In this document: positions 19,134-28,465 of the stretch, piece by piece
Layout of the letters: the number at the start of each line of letters is the position of its first letter
Position numbering within the stretch: position 1 is the stretch's first letter
Assembly (NCBI RefSeq): GCF_020615385.1
Contig: NZ_JAJAVB010000025.1
Coordinates: forward strand, 457,296-521,295
DNA length: 64,000 nt
Source of the DNA: Jiella soli
GTDB lineage: Bacteria; Pseudomonadota; Alphaproteobacteria; Rhizobiales; Rhizobiaceae
Reading direction: 5' to 3'
The notes under the pieces: model-generated
Told to the model about the DNA's origin: nothing
The model's database searches: none
Seen by the model: only the letters and a program-made list of their open reading frames with translations
Translations under genes and position numbers: made by a program

Positions 19134-20398
19134 TCCGCCGCGGCGCGGTCGGACCCGAAACGTCGCTCGATATAGTCCGCGACCATCGCCTGGAATTCGG
19201 CCGCGATGTTCGGGCCGCGCAGCGTCACCGTTTTCTTGCCGTCGACGAAGACCGGGGCCGCAGGCGTCTCGCCGGTGCCGGGCAGCGAAATGCCGATATC
19301 GGCGTGCTTGGATTCGCCGGGCCCGTTGACGATGCAGCCCATCACCGCGACGTTCAGCGCCTCGACGCCCGGATAGCGCTCGCGCCAGACCGGCATGTTC
19401 TCGCGGATGTCCGACTGGATCTTCTCGGCGAGTTCCTGGAACACCGTCGAGGTCGTGCGGCCACAGCCGGGGCAGGCGGCGACGACGGGGACGAACTGGC
19501 GAAAGCCCATGGTCTGCAGGAGTTCCTGTGCGACCTGCACCTCCTTCGTGCGGTCGCCGCCCGGCTCCGGCGTCAGCGACACGCGGATCGTGTCGCCGAT
19601 GCCTTCCTGCAGGAGGATGCCCATCGCCGCGGAGGACGCGACGATGCCCTTCGAGCCCATGCCCGCCTCGGTGAGGCCGAGATGCAGGCAATGGTCGGTG
19701 CGGCGGGAGAGGTCGCGGTAGACGGCGATGAGGTCCTGCACCTGGCTGACCTTGGCCGACAGGATGATCCTGTCGCGGGCAAGACCTATCTCCTCGGCAA
19801 GCTGCGCCGACAGGAGCGCCGACTGGATGATCGCCTCGCGGGTGACGGCCCGGGCCGAGAGCGGCTGCGGCAGCGCGTTGTTCTGGTCCATCAACCGGGT
19901 CAGGAGCTCCTGGTCGAGCGAGCCCCAATTGACGCCGATGCGGACCGGCTTGCCGTAGCGGATCGCCATCTCCACGATGGCGGAGAACTGCTTGTCGCGC
20001 TTGTCCCGGAAGCCGACATTGCCGGGATTGATGCGGTATTTGGCAAGCGCCTCGGCACAGGCCGGATGATCGGCCAGCAGCTTGTGGCCGATATAGTGGA
20101 AGTCGCCGACCAACGGCACGGTAACGCCCAGCCGATCGAGCCGCTCCTTCACCCTGGGCACCGCGGCGGCGGATTCGTCCCGGTCCACGGTGATGCGGAC
20201 GATCTCGGAACCGGCCTTCGCGAGCGCCGCCACCTGCGCGACCGTCGCGTCCACATCCGCCGTGTCGGTATTGGTCATCGACTGTACGACGACCGGCGCG
20301 TCGCCCCCGACGAGAACACCGCCGACGTCGACGGAAACTGTTCTCTTGCGCGGCGCGGGATCGGCCTCGATCGTGTCGATGGGGGTCTGGATGGTCAT
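19130..20398 (-). CDS. ispG: 4-hydroxy-3-methylbut-2-enyl diphosphate synthase IspG (GcpE)
   Basis: A 422-residue enzyme of the MEP isoprenoid pathway that reductively converts MEcPP to HMBPP. It shows the TIM-barrel start [34 protein letters not shown] and INPGNVG. The C-terminal [4Fe-4S] ligands are in [12 protein letters not shown] and [11 protein letters not shown]. The ATG at 20398 has GGAAG upstream; a longer frame to 20482 is not conserved. It supplies isoprenoid precursors needed for carotenoids and phytol. It overlaps the downstream transglycosylase gene by four bases. Confidence 0.96.
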   Translation of the reverse strand: MTIQTPIDTIEADPAPRKRTVSVDVGGVLVGGDAPVVVQSMTNTDTADVDATVAQVAALAKAGSEIVRITVDRDESAAAVPRVKERLDRLGVTVPLVGDFHYIGHKLLADHPACAEALAKYRINPGNVGFRDKRDKQFSAIVEMAIRYGKPVRIGVNWGSLDQELLTRLMDQNNALPQPLSARAVTREAIIQSALLSAQLAEEIGLARDRIILSAKVSQVQDLIAVYRDLSRRTDHCLHLGLTEAGMGSKGIVASSAAMGILLQEGIGDTIRVSLTPEPGGDRTKEVQVAQELLQTMGFRQFVPVVAACPGCGRTTSTVFQELAEKIQSDIRENMPVWRERYPGVEALNVAVMGCIVNGPGESKHADIGISLPGTGETPAAPVFVDGKKTVTLRGPNIAAEFQAMVADYIERRFGSDRAAAE

Positions 20399-20583
20399 GG
20401 CGGCTTCCGGTTGATGCCTCGGCGGGCAACGACGTTCCGACAGCGAGGTGGCGCCCCTCGCCGAGCTTGTCAATCGGAACACGCGGCTATGGCGTTCCGA
20501 TGACGGGACAGGGGTCCGATCGCCGAGCGTGAGTTCCCCTCTATGTCGAGGCCCGACAGGACAAACCTTCAGGGAGTTGCGCC

Positions 20584-20781
20584 ATGGCCGTCGGATACGG
20601 GCCGATCGTCGTCATCCTAGTCTTCATTGCGCTGATCGCGGTCATGCCGGCCTGGCCCTATGCCCGGCGATGGGGCTACCGGCCGACCATGATCCTCGGC
20701 ATCATCTTCGTGATCATTGCGGTCTATGTCGCGATCGGCGGTTTCGGCCCGCCGCAGAACGCGGTCTCCTTCCCGCGCTGA
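20584..20781 (+). CDS. Small two-helix membrane protein, DUF3309-like
   Basis: A 65-residue protein with two hydrophobic helices separated by [19 protein letters not shown]. This resembles the PTWxxSxxWGYGPSGxLG core of DUF3309 and aligns with the neighbour starting at 20878, so the two look like diverged tandem paralogues. A good Shine-Dalgarno (CAGGGAG) lies 8 bases before the ATG. Function is unknown. Confidence 0.72.
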   Translation: MAVGYGPIVVILVFIALIAVMPAWPYARRWGYRPTMILGIIFVIIAVYVAIGGFGPPQNAVSFPR

Positions 20782-20877
20782 GCCGCGACTCGATGCACGC
20801 TTTTGCATGGGTGGGAACTGAATTCGTCTTCAACGGTTTGTGAGGCGACTGTTAGACAAACAACGAATGGAAACGTC

Positions 20878-21036
20878 ATGAGCGTCGGCGCCATCATCCT
20901 CATCATCGTCATCCTGCTCCTGATCGGCGCGCTGCCGACCTGGGGCTATTCGGGCGGCTGGGGCTACGGTCCTTCGGGCATTCTCGGCCTGATCGTGGTC
21001 GTGGTCCTGATCCTGCTCCTGCTTGGACGTATCTGA
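20878..21036 (+). CDS. DUF3309 family small membrane protein
   Basis: A 52-residue protein with the full DUF3309 pattern: a hydrophobic helix (IILIIVILLLIGALPTW), the turn SGGWGYGPSGILG, and a second helix ending LLLLGRI. It sits 96 bases after a related small gene. Proteins of this type are abundant in Alphaproteobacteria and have no assigned function. The longer in-frame start at 20803 is rejected because the extra residues are not family-like. Confidence 0.82.
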   Translation: MSVGAIILIIVILLLIGALPTWGYSGGWGYGPSGILGLIVVVVLILLLLGRI

Positions 21037-21399
21037 GCGGTCCGCCACCGCGACCAGCCTTCTGATCAACGCAGCGCCGCGCCGAGTGACCCTCGGCGCG
21101 GCGTTGTCATGTCCGGCGCCGGGATCGGAGCGGATGCTTCGGCCAAGGACTTCTCTTGAGTCCATAGAGTGAGTGGCGAGCGCATGCTGCGGTGCCGCGG
21201 GTCTTGTTGCGCTGCGCAGATTGCGCAATGAGTCATGCTCTTGTCCTCGCGCATATGAAGATCGGCACAGGCCGTTGCGCGGGCATTTCGTGTCAGGAGG
21301 ACGCATGGCACAGCGCGGCGTCGCCGTTCGGCGGGACCCTTGCCGGAATACGCCATCGGCAGATGAATTCGCAGAGGCGGCAATCAGCGGGGGCCGGCG
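21037..21399. other. Intergenic region between the DUF3309 gene and the acyl-CoA synthetase
   Basis: About 363 bases with a strong terminator-like hairpin near the start and no convincing gene. The short frame running from 21173 into the synthetase gene is compositionally unconvincing. The synthetase promoter should lie here but no sigma70 boxes stand out. Confidence 0.5.
21075..21103 (+). terminator. Terminator-like hairpin after the DUF3309 gene
   Basis: A perfect 12-base-pair stem, CGCCGCGCCGAG (21075-21086) with CTCGGCGCGGCG (21092-21103), loop tgacc, followed by TTGT. It starts 38 bases after the stop codon. Confidence 0.7.
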
Positions 21400-23043
21400 G
21401 TGATCGACGCCGGCGACTACCGAACACTCTACGACCGGTTCGCGTGGAACCTTCCCGCCCGATTCAACATCGCCGAGGCCTGTGCCGACCGCTGGGCCGA
21501 ACGCGAACCCGATCGCTTGTGCCTGATCGAGGATCGCGGCGCCCTGCCGCCGGCAACGCTCAGCTATGGCGATCTGTCGGAGCGCTCGCGCCGCCTCGCC
21601 GCCGCCTTCGCCCGGCGGGGCGTGAAGCGTGGCGACCGGGTGGCGATCGTCCTGCCGCAGAGCTTCGAGGCGGCGATCACCCATCTCGCGGTCTACCGCC
21701 TCGGCGCCGTCGCCGTGCCGCTGGCGCTGCGCTTCGGGCCGGACGCGCTCGGCTTTCGCATGGCGGCCGCCGGGGCGAGCCTCTTGGTGATCGAGGGAAG
21801 CGGCCTGCCGACCCTTGCCGGTGTCTCCCATGACCTTCCGGAGCTTCGGCAGATCGTCGCCGTCGGGGCCGAACGGGCGGACCTTCTCGACTTCCACGCG
21901 CTACTCGCAGAACCCGACGAACCGGTCGAAGACGCCGACACGACCCCGGACGATCCGGCGCTGATCATCTTCACCTCCGGCACGACCGGCCCGCCCAAGG
22001 GCGCGCTGCATGGTCACCGCGTGCTCCTCGGCCATCTGCCTGGGATGCAGTTCCATCACGAGGGTTTTCCGAAGCCGCGGGACCGGCTGTGGACGCCGTC
22101 CGACTGGGCCTGGGCCGGCGGTCTCCTCAACGCGCTTCTGCCCTCGCTCCTCTTCGGCGTGCCGGTCGTGTTCACCCGCGAGCGCTTCAGCGCCGAGGAG
22201 ACCTTCGCACTGATGGCGCGGCAAGGCGTACGCAATGCCTTCCTGCCGGCGACGGCCCTGCGCATGATGAAGGCGGCGACGACCCGGGAGGCGGTGCGGG
22301 CGCTCGATCTGCGAACGATCGGCTCGGCGGGCGAAACGCTGCCGCGCGCGACCTATCTGTGGGCGCGCGAGGCGCTCGGCCTCACCGTCAACGAGTTCTA
22401 CGGCCAGACCGAGTGCAACATGGTGCTCGGCTCCTCGGCCGCCTTCGGCGTCTCCCGCCCGGGCGCGATCGGCAAACCCGTTCCGGGCCATCGGGTCGCC
22501 ATCCTCGACGAGGCCGGCCAGCCCGTTCCCGCCGGGCGCACCGGTATCATCGCCGTCAGGGCGCCGGACCCGGTGATGTTCCTCGGCTACTGGAACGACC
22601 CTCAGGCGACGGCCGACAAATTCCGCGGCGAGTGGCTTATGACGGGCGATGAGGCGGTGATGGACGAGGACGGCTTCGTCGCCTTTGTCGGGCGGGAGGA
22701 CGACATCATCACCTCGGCCGGCTACAGGATCGGGCCGGGCGAGGTCGAGGACTGCCTCCTGTCGCATCCGGCGGTGAAGCTCGCGGCCGTCGTCGGCAAG
22801 CCCGATCCCTTACGCACCGAGATCGTCAAGGCCTATGTCGTTCCGGCCGACGACGCGGAACCGGGCGCGAACCTTGCCGCCGCGATCCAGCTCTTCGTCC
22901 GCGAGCGGCTGTCGGCGCATGAATATCCGCGCGAGATCGCCTTCGTGACCGAGATGCCGCTGACCACCAGCGGCAAGATCATCCGCCGCGTCTTCCGTGA
23001 GATGGCGGAGCGTGAGGCGGGCGCGGCAGAGGCGGCGGAATAA
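21400..23043 (+). CDS. AMP-forming acyl-CoA synthetase (acetyl/medium-chain type)
   Basis: A 547-residue ANL-superfamily enzyme activating a carboxylate to its CoA ester through an acyl-adenylate. Visible motifs are the P-loop FTSGTTGPPKG from residue 191, EFYGQTECNM, the TGDEAVMDEDGF block and the C-terminal catalytic lysine in TTSGKIIRR. The N-terminus (FAWNLPARFNIAEACADRWAE) resembles the acetyl-/propionyl- and medium-chain acyl-CoA synthetase branch rather than FadD. It starts with GTG at 21400 because similarity covers the very first residues. No catabolic partner is adjacent, so the substrate is open. Confidence 0.85.
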   Translation: MIDAGDYRTLYDRFAWNLPARFNIAEACADRWAEREPDRLCLIEDRGALPPATLSYGDLSERSRRLAAAFARRGVKRGDRVAIVLPQSFEAAITHLAVYRLGAVAVPLALRFGPDALGFRMAAAGASLLVIEGSGLPTLAGVSHDLPELRQIVAVGAERADLLDFHALLAEPDEPVEDADTTPDDPALIIFTSGTTGPPKGALHGHRVLLGHLPGMQFHHEGFPKPRDRLWTPSDWAWAGGLLNALLPSLLFGVPVVFTRERFSAEETFALMARQGVRNAFLPATALRMMKAATTREAVRALDLRTIGSAGETLPRATYLWAREALGLTVNEFYGQTECNMVLGSSAAFGVSRPGAIGKPVPGHRVAILDEAGQPVPAGRTGIIAVRAPDPVMFLGYWNDPQATADKFRGEWLMTGDEAVMDEDGFVAFVGREDDIITSAGYRIGPGEVEDCLLSHPAVKLAAVVGKPDPLRTEIVKAYVVPADDAEPGANLAAAIQLFVRERLSAHEYPREIAFVTEMPLTTSGKIIRRVFREMAEREAGAAEAAE

Positions 23044-23245
23044 GGCCCCCTCGCGTCGCCTGTGCGCCGCAGGCTCTGACGGGCCCTCGGCTCGCGGCGG
23101 GTTCGGAGTTCCGGAACGAAGTCTCTCAACCGGTTAAGAAACACGGTTAATCGAGCGTTAACGATTCGCTGCGATGGTCCCTGACCGAGGGAAGCGTCGC
23201 TTCGGGCGGCAGCTTCCGGCCGGATCAGGCGAGGGAAGCGGGTCG

Positions 23246-24049
23246 ATGAGACTGTTGAAGATGATGACGATCGGCGCGGCAACGACCGCCTGCGCCTTCA
23301 CCGGTGCGATGGCGGCCGACCTTCCGCCGATCTACGACGCGCCGCTCTATGAATCGGTGCCGGAGGTCCAGCCCGTCGAGATCGGCACCGGCTGGTACCT
23401 GCGCGGCGACGTCGCCTACGACTTCCAGACCGACCTGCCCTCGAGTTACGAGCTCCGCTCTGTCGATCCGAGCGGCACCAGCATCCTCGCGACCGGCTCC
23501 TATGACGGGCTCAAGCTTCAGTCCGGCGTCACGGGGTCGGGCGGCATCGGCTATCAGTTCACCGATTATCTGCGCGGCGATGTCACGCTCGGCTACTGGA
23601 AGCAGGACATCGGCGACGCCAGGCTCGGCGACTTCAAGGTCAGGACCTCGGCCAAGGGACTGGAAGTCATGGGCAATGCCTATGCCGACCTCGGCACCTA
23701 TGTCGGCTTCACGCCCTATGTGGGCGCCGGCGTCGGCGGCGTTCGGTTGGAATACAATTCGACCTGCAGCTATAGCGGCATTTCCTGCGGGGATGGGCTG
23801 AACAGTTTCTTCGCCGATGACAACGCAGACTGGCGCTTCGCCTATTCGGTCATGGCGGGCGTCGCCTACGACGTCTCCAAGAACCTCAAATTCGATGTCG
23901 GCTATCGCTACCTCAATGTTGATGGCGGTTCGGCGACGGCCATCCGCGGCGGTCTCCCCAACAGCCAGACGACCTACCAGATCGACGGCGAGGACGACGG
24001 CTTCGACCGCCACACGATCACGGCGGGCCTTCGCTATTCGCTCTGGTAG
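23246..24049 (+). CDS. Outer-membrane beta-barrel protein (Omp25/Omp31-like)
   Basis: A 267-residue protein with a signal peptide (MRLLKMMTIGAATTACAFTGAMA, cleavage before ADLPP). An eight-strand opacity-type barrel follows: alternating strands such as GTGWYLRGDVAYDF, LRGDVTLGYW and KFDVGYRYLNVDG, ending in RYSLW with the terminal aromatic residue recognised by the BAM machinery. Such proteins are abundant in Rhizobiales outer membranes with structural or porin-like roles. Two cysteines (TCSYSGISCG) sit in a predicted extracellular loop. The ATG at 23246 is chosen because it gives the signal peptide. Confidence 0.85.
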   Translation: MRLLKMMTIGAATTACAFTGAMAADLPPIYDAPLYESVPEVQPVEIGTGWYLRGDVAYDFQTDLPSSYELRSVDPSGTSILATGSYDGLKLQSGVTGSGGIGYQFTDYLRGDVTLGYWKQDIGDARLGDFKVRTSAKGLEVMGNAYADLGTYVGFTPYVGAGVGGVRLEYNSTCSYSGISCGDGLNSFFADDNADWRFAYSVMAGVAYDVSKNLKFDVGYRYLNVDGGSATAIRGGLPNSQTTYQIDGEDDGFDRHTITAGLRYSLW

Positions 24050-24891
24050 GCGAGACGTTTCCGGCAGGGTCCGCGGCGCGTGACATGGCGGCCGGGACCT
24101 GCCGGCCGTAAAAGCCGAGCACCCCAACGTCCATCCACGCGCGACCGCCCGATAGTCCGCTTCGGCGCGCTTGATTTTGAGGAGGTCTTCCGCCGCGGGC
24201 CGCGGATGCCTGGGTGTTCGCCCCGTAGAAATGCGAGCCGAACAGGGGGCGCGCCAGGATGCGCCTGTCATCCATGATGCCGCCGCTCCTTTGGCCGCTC
24301 GCTCGATTATCCGCCGATCGCGGGCCCTTTTCGCCGGCTCGGAGCCGACTTGCCCGTTTAGAGCCGCCGCCCGCCAACGCGAATAAATCCCTTAGCGTTG
24401 TGAAAATATCATTCGTCGGCCGCACCCCGGAATGCAATATGCCCGCGCCGTGACCCTCACCCGGTTACGCGCGCGGGACGGGCGGTCATGGTGGACGGCC
24501 ACGGGAGAGCGCCCCGTGGTCGTCGTGGCCCCCCGATTCGCTGCGGCGACCGAAGGGAAACGCCGTCACATCCGTGACGAAAAGTGCAAAGCCTGCCTCA
24601 TCGAAGTGACGCTGCGTCAATGCGCGGGCGCAAGGCAGGGGCGGGCGGTCACGTGCTCTCTCCGCGTGGCCGCCCCTTTCACGATTGCGCCGCGCAGGAC
24701 GGGATCGGTCTGTCTCGATATCGCCGGAAGGCTGGGGTGGGAGCTGCGGCTCACCGGCGCCGGTCGATGCCACACCGTCTCCCAGGTTATGATCCCGGGC
24801 ACAGGCTTGCGCAGTTATGGGCCTTCCGCTATCAGCGTCCGCGGGACACCTCTCCCCAACGAGAGGCGCCTATCTGAAAGGGTAGCTAAAG
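24050..24891. other. Long gene-free stretch before serC
   Basis: About 842 bases without a convincing gene. Several frames are open but show arginine-rich, unconserved translations. The last about 45 bases contain two hairpins of the serC leader. The middle part is slightly less GC-rich and contains AT-rich patches (around 24380-24430) that could hold promoters. No tRNA-like fold was noticed. Confidence 0.55.
24849..24885 (+). promoter_or_regulatory. serC leader hairpins (serC RNA motif candidate)
   Basis: Two consecutive hairpins lie directly before the serC ATG. The first is CCTCTC (24849-24854), loop cccaac, GAGAGG. The second is CTATC (24870-24874), loop tgaaag, GGTAG (24881-24885), which includes the probable Shine-Dalgarno AAAGGG. 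A conserved serC RNA motif has been described upstream of serC-serA operons in Alphaproteobacteria, and the position here fits. I have not matched it to the covariance model. Confidence 0.6.
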
Positions 24892-26067
24892 ATGGCGACT
24901 ATCTCCAAGCCGGACATGCGTCCGGCCAATCCCCGCTTTTCGTCCGGTCCTTGTGCCAAGCGTCCCGGCTGGACGCTCGAGGCGCTCAGCGATGCAGCGC
25001 TCGGTCGCTCGCACCGCGCCAAGGTCGGGAAATCCAAGCTTCAAAAAGCGATCGACGACACCCGCGAGATCCTCGGCGTTCCCGCCGATTATCGCATCGG
25101 CATCGTGCCGGCGTCCGATACCGGCGCCGTCGAAATGGCGATGTGGTCGCTGCTCGGCGCCCGCGGCACCGACGTCCTTGCCTGGGAATCGTTCGGCTCC
25201 GGCTGGGTCACCGATGCGGTCAAGCAGCTGCAGCTGAAGGACGTCCGCACCTTCGAAGCGCCCTATGGCGAGATCGTCGACCTCGGCCAGGTCGATTTCG
25301 ACCGCGACGTCGTCTTTACCTGGAACGGTACGACCTCTGGCGTGAAGATGCCGAACGGTGACGCGATTCCCGCGGGTCGTCAGGGCCTGACCATCTGCGA
25401 CGCGACCTCGGCCGCCTTCGCGCAGGACCTGCCGTGGGATAAGCTCGACGTCGTCACCTTCTCCTGGCAGAAGGTCATGGGCGGCGAGGCCGCGCATGGC
25501 ATGCTGATCCTCTCTCCCCGCGCCGTCGAGCGGCTGGAGAGCTATAAGCCTTCATGGCCGCTGCCGAAGATCTTCCGCCTGACCAAGGGCGGCAAGCTGA
25601 TCGAGGGCATCTTCAAGGGCGAGACGATCAACACCCCCTCGATGCTCGCGACCGAGGACTATCTCGACGCGCTCGCCTGGGGCAAGGAGATCGGCGGACT
25701 GAAGGCGCTGAAGGCCCGCGCCGACGCCAATCTCGCGGCGGTCGAGGCCTATGTCGATGCGAATGACTGGATCGGCTTCCTGGCGAAGGATAAGGCGATC
25801 CGCTCCAACACCTCGGTCTGCCTCACCTTCACCGATTCGGATCTCGTCGCTCAGTCCGAGGACGCGCAGAACGCCTTTGCCAAGGGTGTCGCATCGCTGC
25901 TCGAGAAGGAGGGCGTCGCCCTCGACATCGGCGCCTATCGCGATGCGCCGGCGGGCCTCAGGATCTGGTGCGGTGCGACCGTCGAGACGGCCGACATCGA
26001 GGCGCTGATGCCGTGGATCGGCTGGGCCTACGCCCAGCAGAAGGCCGAGCTGAAGAAGGCGGCCTGA
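24892..26067 (+). CDS. serC: Phosphoserine aminotransferase SerC
   Basis: A 391-residue PLP-dependent class V aminotransferase that converts 3-phosphohydroxypyruvate and glutamate to O-phosphoserine. PLP binds Lys194 in [14 protein letters not shown]. The start [27 protein letters not shown] is typical of the alphaproteobacterial/archaeal-type SerC, longer than the E. coli type. It is the first gene of a serC-alaE-like-serA cluster and is preceded by leader hairpins that may regulate it. Confidence 0.95.
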   Translation: MATISKPDMRPANPRFSSGPCAKRPGWTLEALSDAALGRSHRAKVGKSKLQKAIDDTREILGVPADYRIGIVPASDTGAVEMAMWSLLGARGTDVLAWESFGSGWVTDAVKQLQLKDVRTFEAPYGEIVDLGQVDFDRDVVFTWNGTTSGVKMPNGDAIPAGRQGLTICDATSAAFAQDLPWDKLDVVTFSWQKVMGGEAAHGMLILSPRAVERLESYKPSWPLPKIFRLTKGGKLIEGIFKGETINTPSMLATEDYLDALAWGKEIGGLKALKARADANLAAVEAYVDANDWIGFLAKDKAIRSNTSVCLTFTDSDLVAQSEDAQNAFAKGVASLLEKEGVALDIGAYRDAPAGLRIWCGATVETADIEALMPWIGWAYAQQKAELKKAA

Positions 26068-26108
26068 CCCGGCCGGGCGGCAGCCGGCGAGCGGGAAGGG
26101 CGGTCGGC

Positions 26109-26561
26109 GTGCCGCTTTCGGATCGAACCAAGAGCTTCATCGCGGACACGCTCTCCCTGGTCGTGTTCTTCACGATCGCCAGCGGGCTCAACGAGCGCTT
26201 CATTGCGGGCATGACCTGGGACGAGGTCCTTGTGTCCCGCTCGATCGGCGCTCCGCTGATGGTCCTGACGGCGAGGCCCTACGGCTTGTGGCGGGACTGG
26301 TTCATGAAGCGGACCGACCCGTCCGGCAAGTGGAGCCGGCTGGCGATGGACAGCCTCGCGCTGCTCATCTTCCAGCTGCCGATCTACGTCGCGATCATCG
26401 TCGCCGGCGGGGCGGACGGCTTCGCCATCCTCAAGGGCGCGGCAGGCTTCGCGGCTCTGCTCTTCGTCCTCGGCCGGCCCTACGGCGTCTTTCTCGAACT
26501 CGTCCGTGGCTTCTTCGGCCTGAAGGGCCAGGGCCAGAAACCGATGTCCGTCGGCGGCTGA
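26109..26561 (+). CDS. AlaE-like amino-acid exporter
   Basis: A 150-residue inner-membrane protein with four predicted helices. It shows the AlaE-family pattern: ADTLSLVVFFT at the start, FIAGMTWDEVLVSRSIGAPLM, ARPYGLWRDWFM, FQLPIYVAIIVAGGAD and YGVFLELVR. E. coli AlaE exports L-alanine. The GTG at 26109 has the Shine-Dalgarno GGGAAGGG about 9 bases upstream. Its location between serC and serA suggests export of serine or a related neutral amino acid, or overflow control of serine synthesis; this is inference. Confidence 0.78.
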   Translation: MPLSDRTKSFIADTLSLVVFFTIASGLNERFIAGMTWDEVLVSRSIGAPLMVLTARPYGLWRDWFMKRTDPSGKWSRLAMDSLALLIFQLPIYVAIIVAGGADGFAILKGAAGFAALLFVLGRPYGVFLELVRGFFGLKGQGQKPMSVGG

Positions 26562-26670
26562 AGACGGACCTTTTCGCGGGGACGCCGATCGCGACCCCGC
26601 CCTCATTCCAGATCTCTTCACTTCGACGCCGGACGACCATCCTCCGGTGCAGTCACAAGGAACCGCATCC

Positions 26671-28278
26671 ATGGCACCCCGCGTACTCGTATCCGACAAG
26701 CTTTCCCCGACCGCCGTGCAGATCTTCACCGACCGCGGCGTCGAGGTCGACTACATGCCCGATGTCGGCAAGGACAAGGACCAGCTCGCCGAGATCATCG
26801 GCCAATATGACGGCCTCGCCATCCGCTCCGCGACCAAGGCGACGGAAAAGCTGATCGAGGCGGCGACCAATCTGAAGGTCATCGGCCGCGCCGGTATCGG
26901 CGTCGACAATGTCGACATTCCGGCAGCTTCGAGGAAGGGCATCATCGTGATGAACACGCCCTTCGGCAATTCGATCACCACGGCCGAACACGCCATTGCG
27001 CTGATGTTCGCCGTCGCCCGCCAGTTGCCCGCTGCCGACGCCTCGACGCAGGCCGGCAAGTGGGAGAAGAATCGCTTCATGGGCGTCGAGATCACCGGCA
27101 AGACGCTCGGCGTCATCGGTTGCGGCAATATCGGCTCGATCGTCGCGTCGCGCGGTGTCGGCCTGAAGATGCGCGTCGTCGCTTTCGATCCGTTTCTGTC
27201 GGCCGAGCGCGCCGCACAGCTCGGCATCGAGAAGGTCGAGCTCGACGACCTCTTCAAGCGCGCCGATTTCATCACCCTGCACACGCCGATGACCGACAAG
27301 ACCAAGGGCATCATCAACGCGGCGGCGATCGCCAAGATGAAGGACGGCGTGCGCATCATCAATTGCGCCCGCGGCGGCCTCGTCGTCGAGGCGGATCTTG
27401 CCGCCGCGATCAAGTCCGGCAAGGTCGCCGGGGCCGGCGTCGACGTCTTCGAGACGGAGCCGGCGACCGACTCGCCGCTGTTCGGCCTCGACAATGTCGT
27501 CTGCACCCCGCATCTCGGCGCCTCGACCTCGGAAGCCCAGGAGAACGTCGCCCTGCAGGTTGCCGAGCAGATGGCCGACTATCTCATCCGAGGCGCGGTG
27601 ACCAACGCGATCAACATGCCGTCCATCACCGCCGAGGAAGCGCCGATCCTGACGCCTTTCGTCAAGCTCGCCGAGTGCCTCGGCGCCTTTGTCGGTCAGG
27701 TGACGGATGAGGCGATCAAGTCGGTCGAAATCGTCTATGACGGTACTGTCTCGACGATGAACACCAGGGCGCTGACGAGTGCCGCGCTCTCCGGCCTAAT
27801 GAAGAGCCAGGTCTCGGACGTCAACATGGTGTCCGCCCCGGTGATGGCGAAGGAACGCGGCATCCAGGTCACCGAATCGCGCCGGGACCAGTCCGGCGTC
27901 TTCGAGACCTACATCAAGCTGACCATCACCACGGAGAAGCAGACCCGTTCGGTCGCAGGCACGGTCTTCTCCGACGGCAAGCCGCGCTTCATCCAGATCA
28001 AGGGCATCAATCTCGACGCCGAAGTCGGCCGCTACATGGTCTATACGACCAACAATGACGCGCCCGGCATCATCGGCCTGCTCGGCACGACCTTCGGACA
28101 GGCGGGCGTCAACATCGCCAACTTCCAGCTCGGCCGGAACCGTCCGGGCGGCGACGCTATCGCGCTCCTCTACGTCGATTCCCCGGTGCCGGAGGACGTG
28201 CTCGATAAGGTCCGCGCGCACAAGGAGATCGCCAGCGCCAAGCCGCTGGTGTTCGACGTGGCGGAAGTCTCGGCTTGA
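26671..28278 (+). CDS. serA: D-3-phosphoglycerate dehydrogenase SerA
   Basis: A 535-residue long-form PGDH oxidising 3-phosphoglycerate to 3-phosphohydroxypyruvate, the first step of serine synthesis. The substrate/NAD domains include IGRAGIGVDNVDI and the nucleotide loop GCGNIG near residue 150, with the catalytic Glu and His in ETEPAT and CTPHLGAST. An intervening (ASB) domain of about 140 residues is followed by a C-terminal ACT domain (about 455-535), the usual site of serine feedback. The ATG at 26671 has AAGGA upstream; an in-frame GTG at 26647 is less likely. Confidence 0.96.
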   Translation: MAPRVLVSDKLSPTAVQIFTDRGVEVDYMPDVGKDKDQLAEIIGQYDGLAIRSATKATEKLIEAATNLKVIGRAGIGVDNVDIPAASRKGIIVMNTPFGNSITTAEHAIALMFAVARQLPAADASTQAGKWEKNRFMGVEITGKTLGVIGCGNIGSIVASRGVGLKMRVVAFDPFLSAERAAQLGIEKVELDDLFKRADFITLHTPMTDKTKGIINAAAIAKMKDGVRIINCARGGLVVEADLAAAIKSGKVAGAGVDVFETEPATDSPLFGLDNVVCTPHLGASTSEAQENVALQVAEQMADYLIRGAVTNAINMPSITAEEAPILTPFVKLAECLGAFVGQVTDEAIKSVEIVYDGTVSTMNTRALTSAALSGLMKSQVSDVNMVSAPVMAKERGIQVTESRRDQSGVFETYIKLTITTEKQTRSVAGTVFSDGKPRFIQIKGINLDAEVGRYMVYTTNNDAPGIIGLLGTTFGQAGVNIANFQLGRNRPGGDAIALLYVDSPVPEDVLDKVRAHKEIASAKPLVFDVAEVSA

Positions 28279-28465
28279 GATAAGGGCTGTAGCCGGCGGC
28301 TGCCGTCACCCAGGCGGCGCGTCGGCCGTCCGACCTTCGACAGAACCTCGCCGCCCCGGCATCCGTCGCGGCGGCGAGAGCGCTCTTAACCTATTGTTCA
28401 TCCCGATTATGGTCTTGAAACAAGAGGTTGCGAACTTTTAAGCGTCGGCCTGCCACAAGACGGGC

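Noticed and set aside
24432-24891. An open frame running through the gap before serC
   Set aside because: It continues out of frame into serC, its translation is unconserved and Arg-rich, and serC has its own start and leader.
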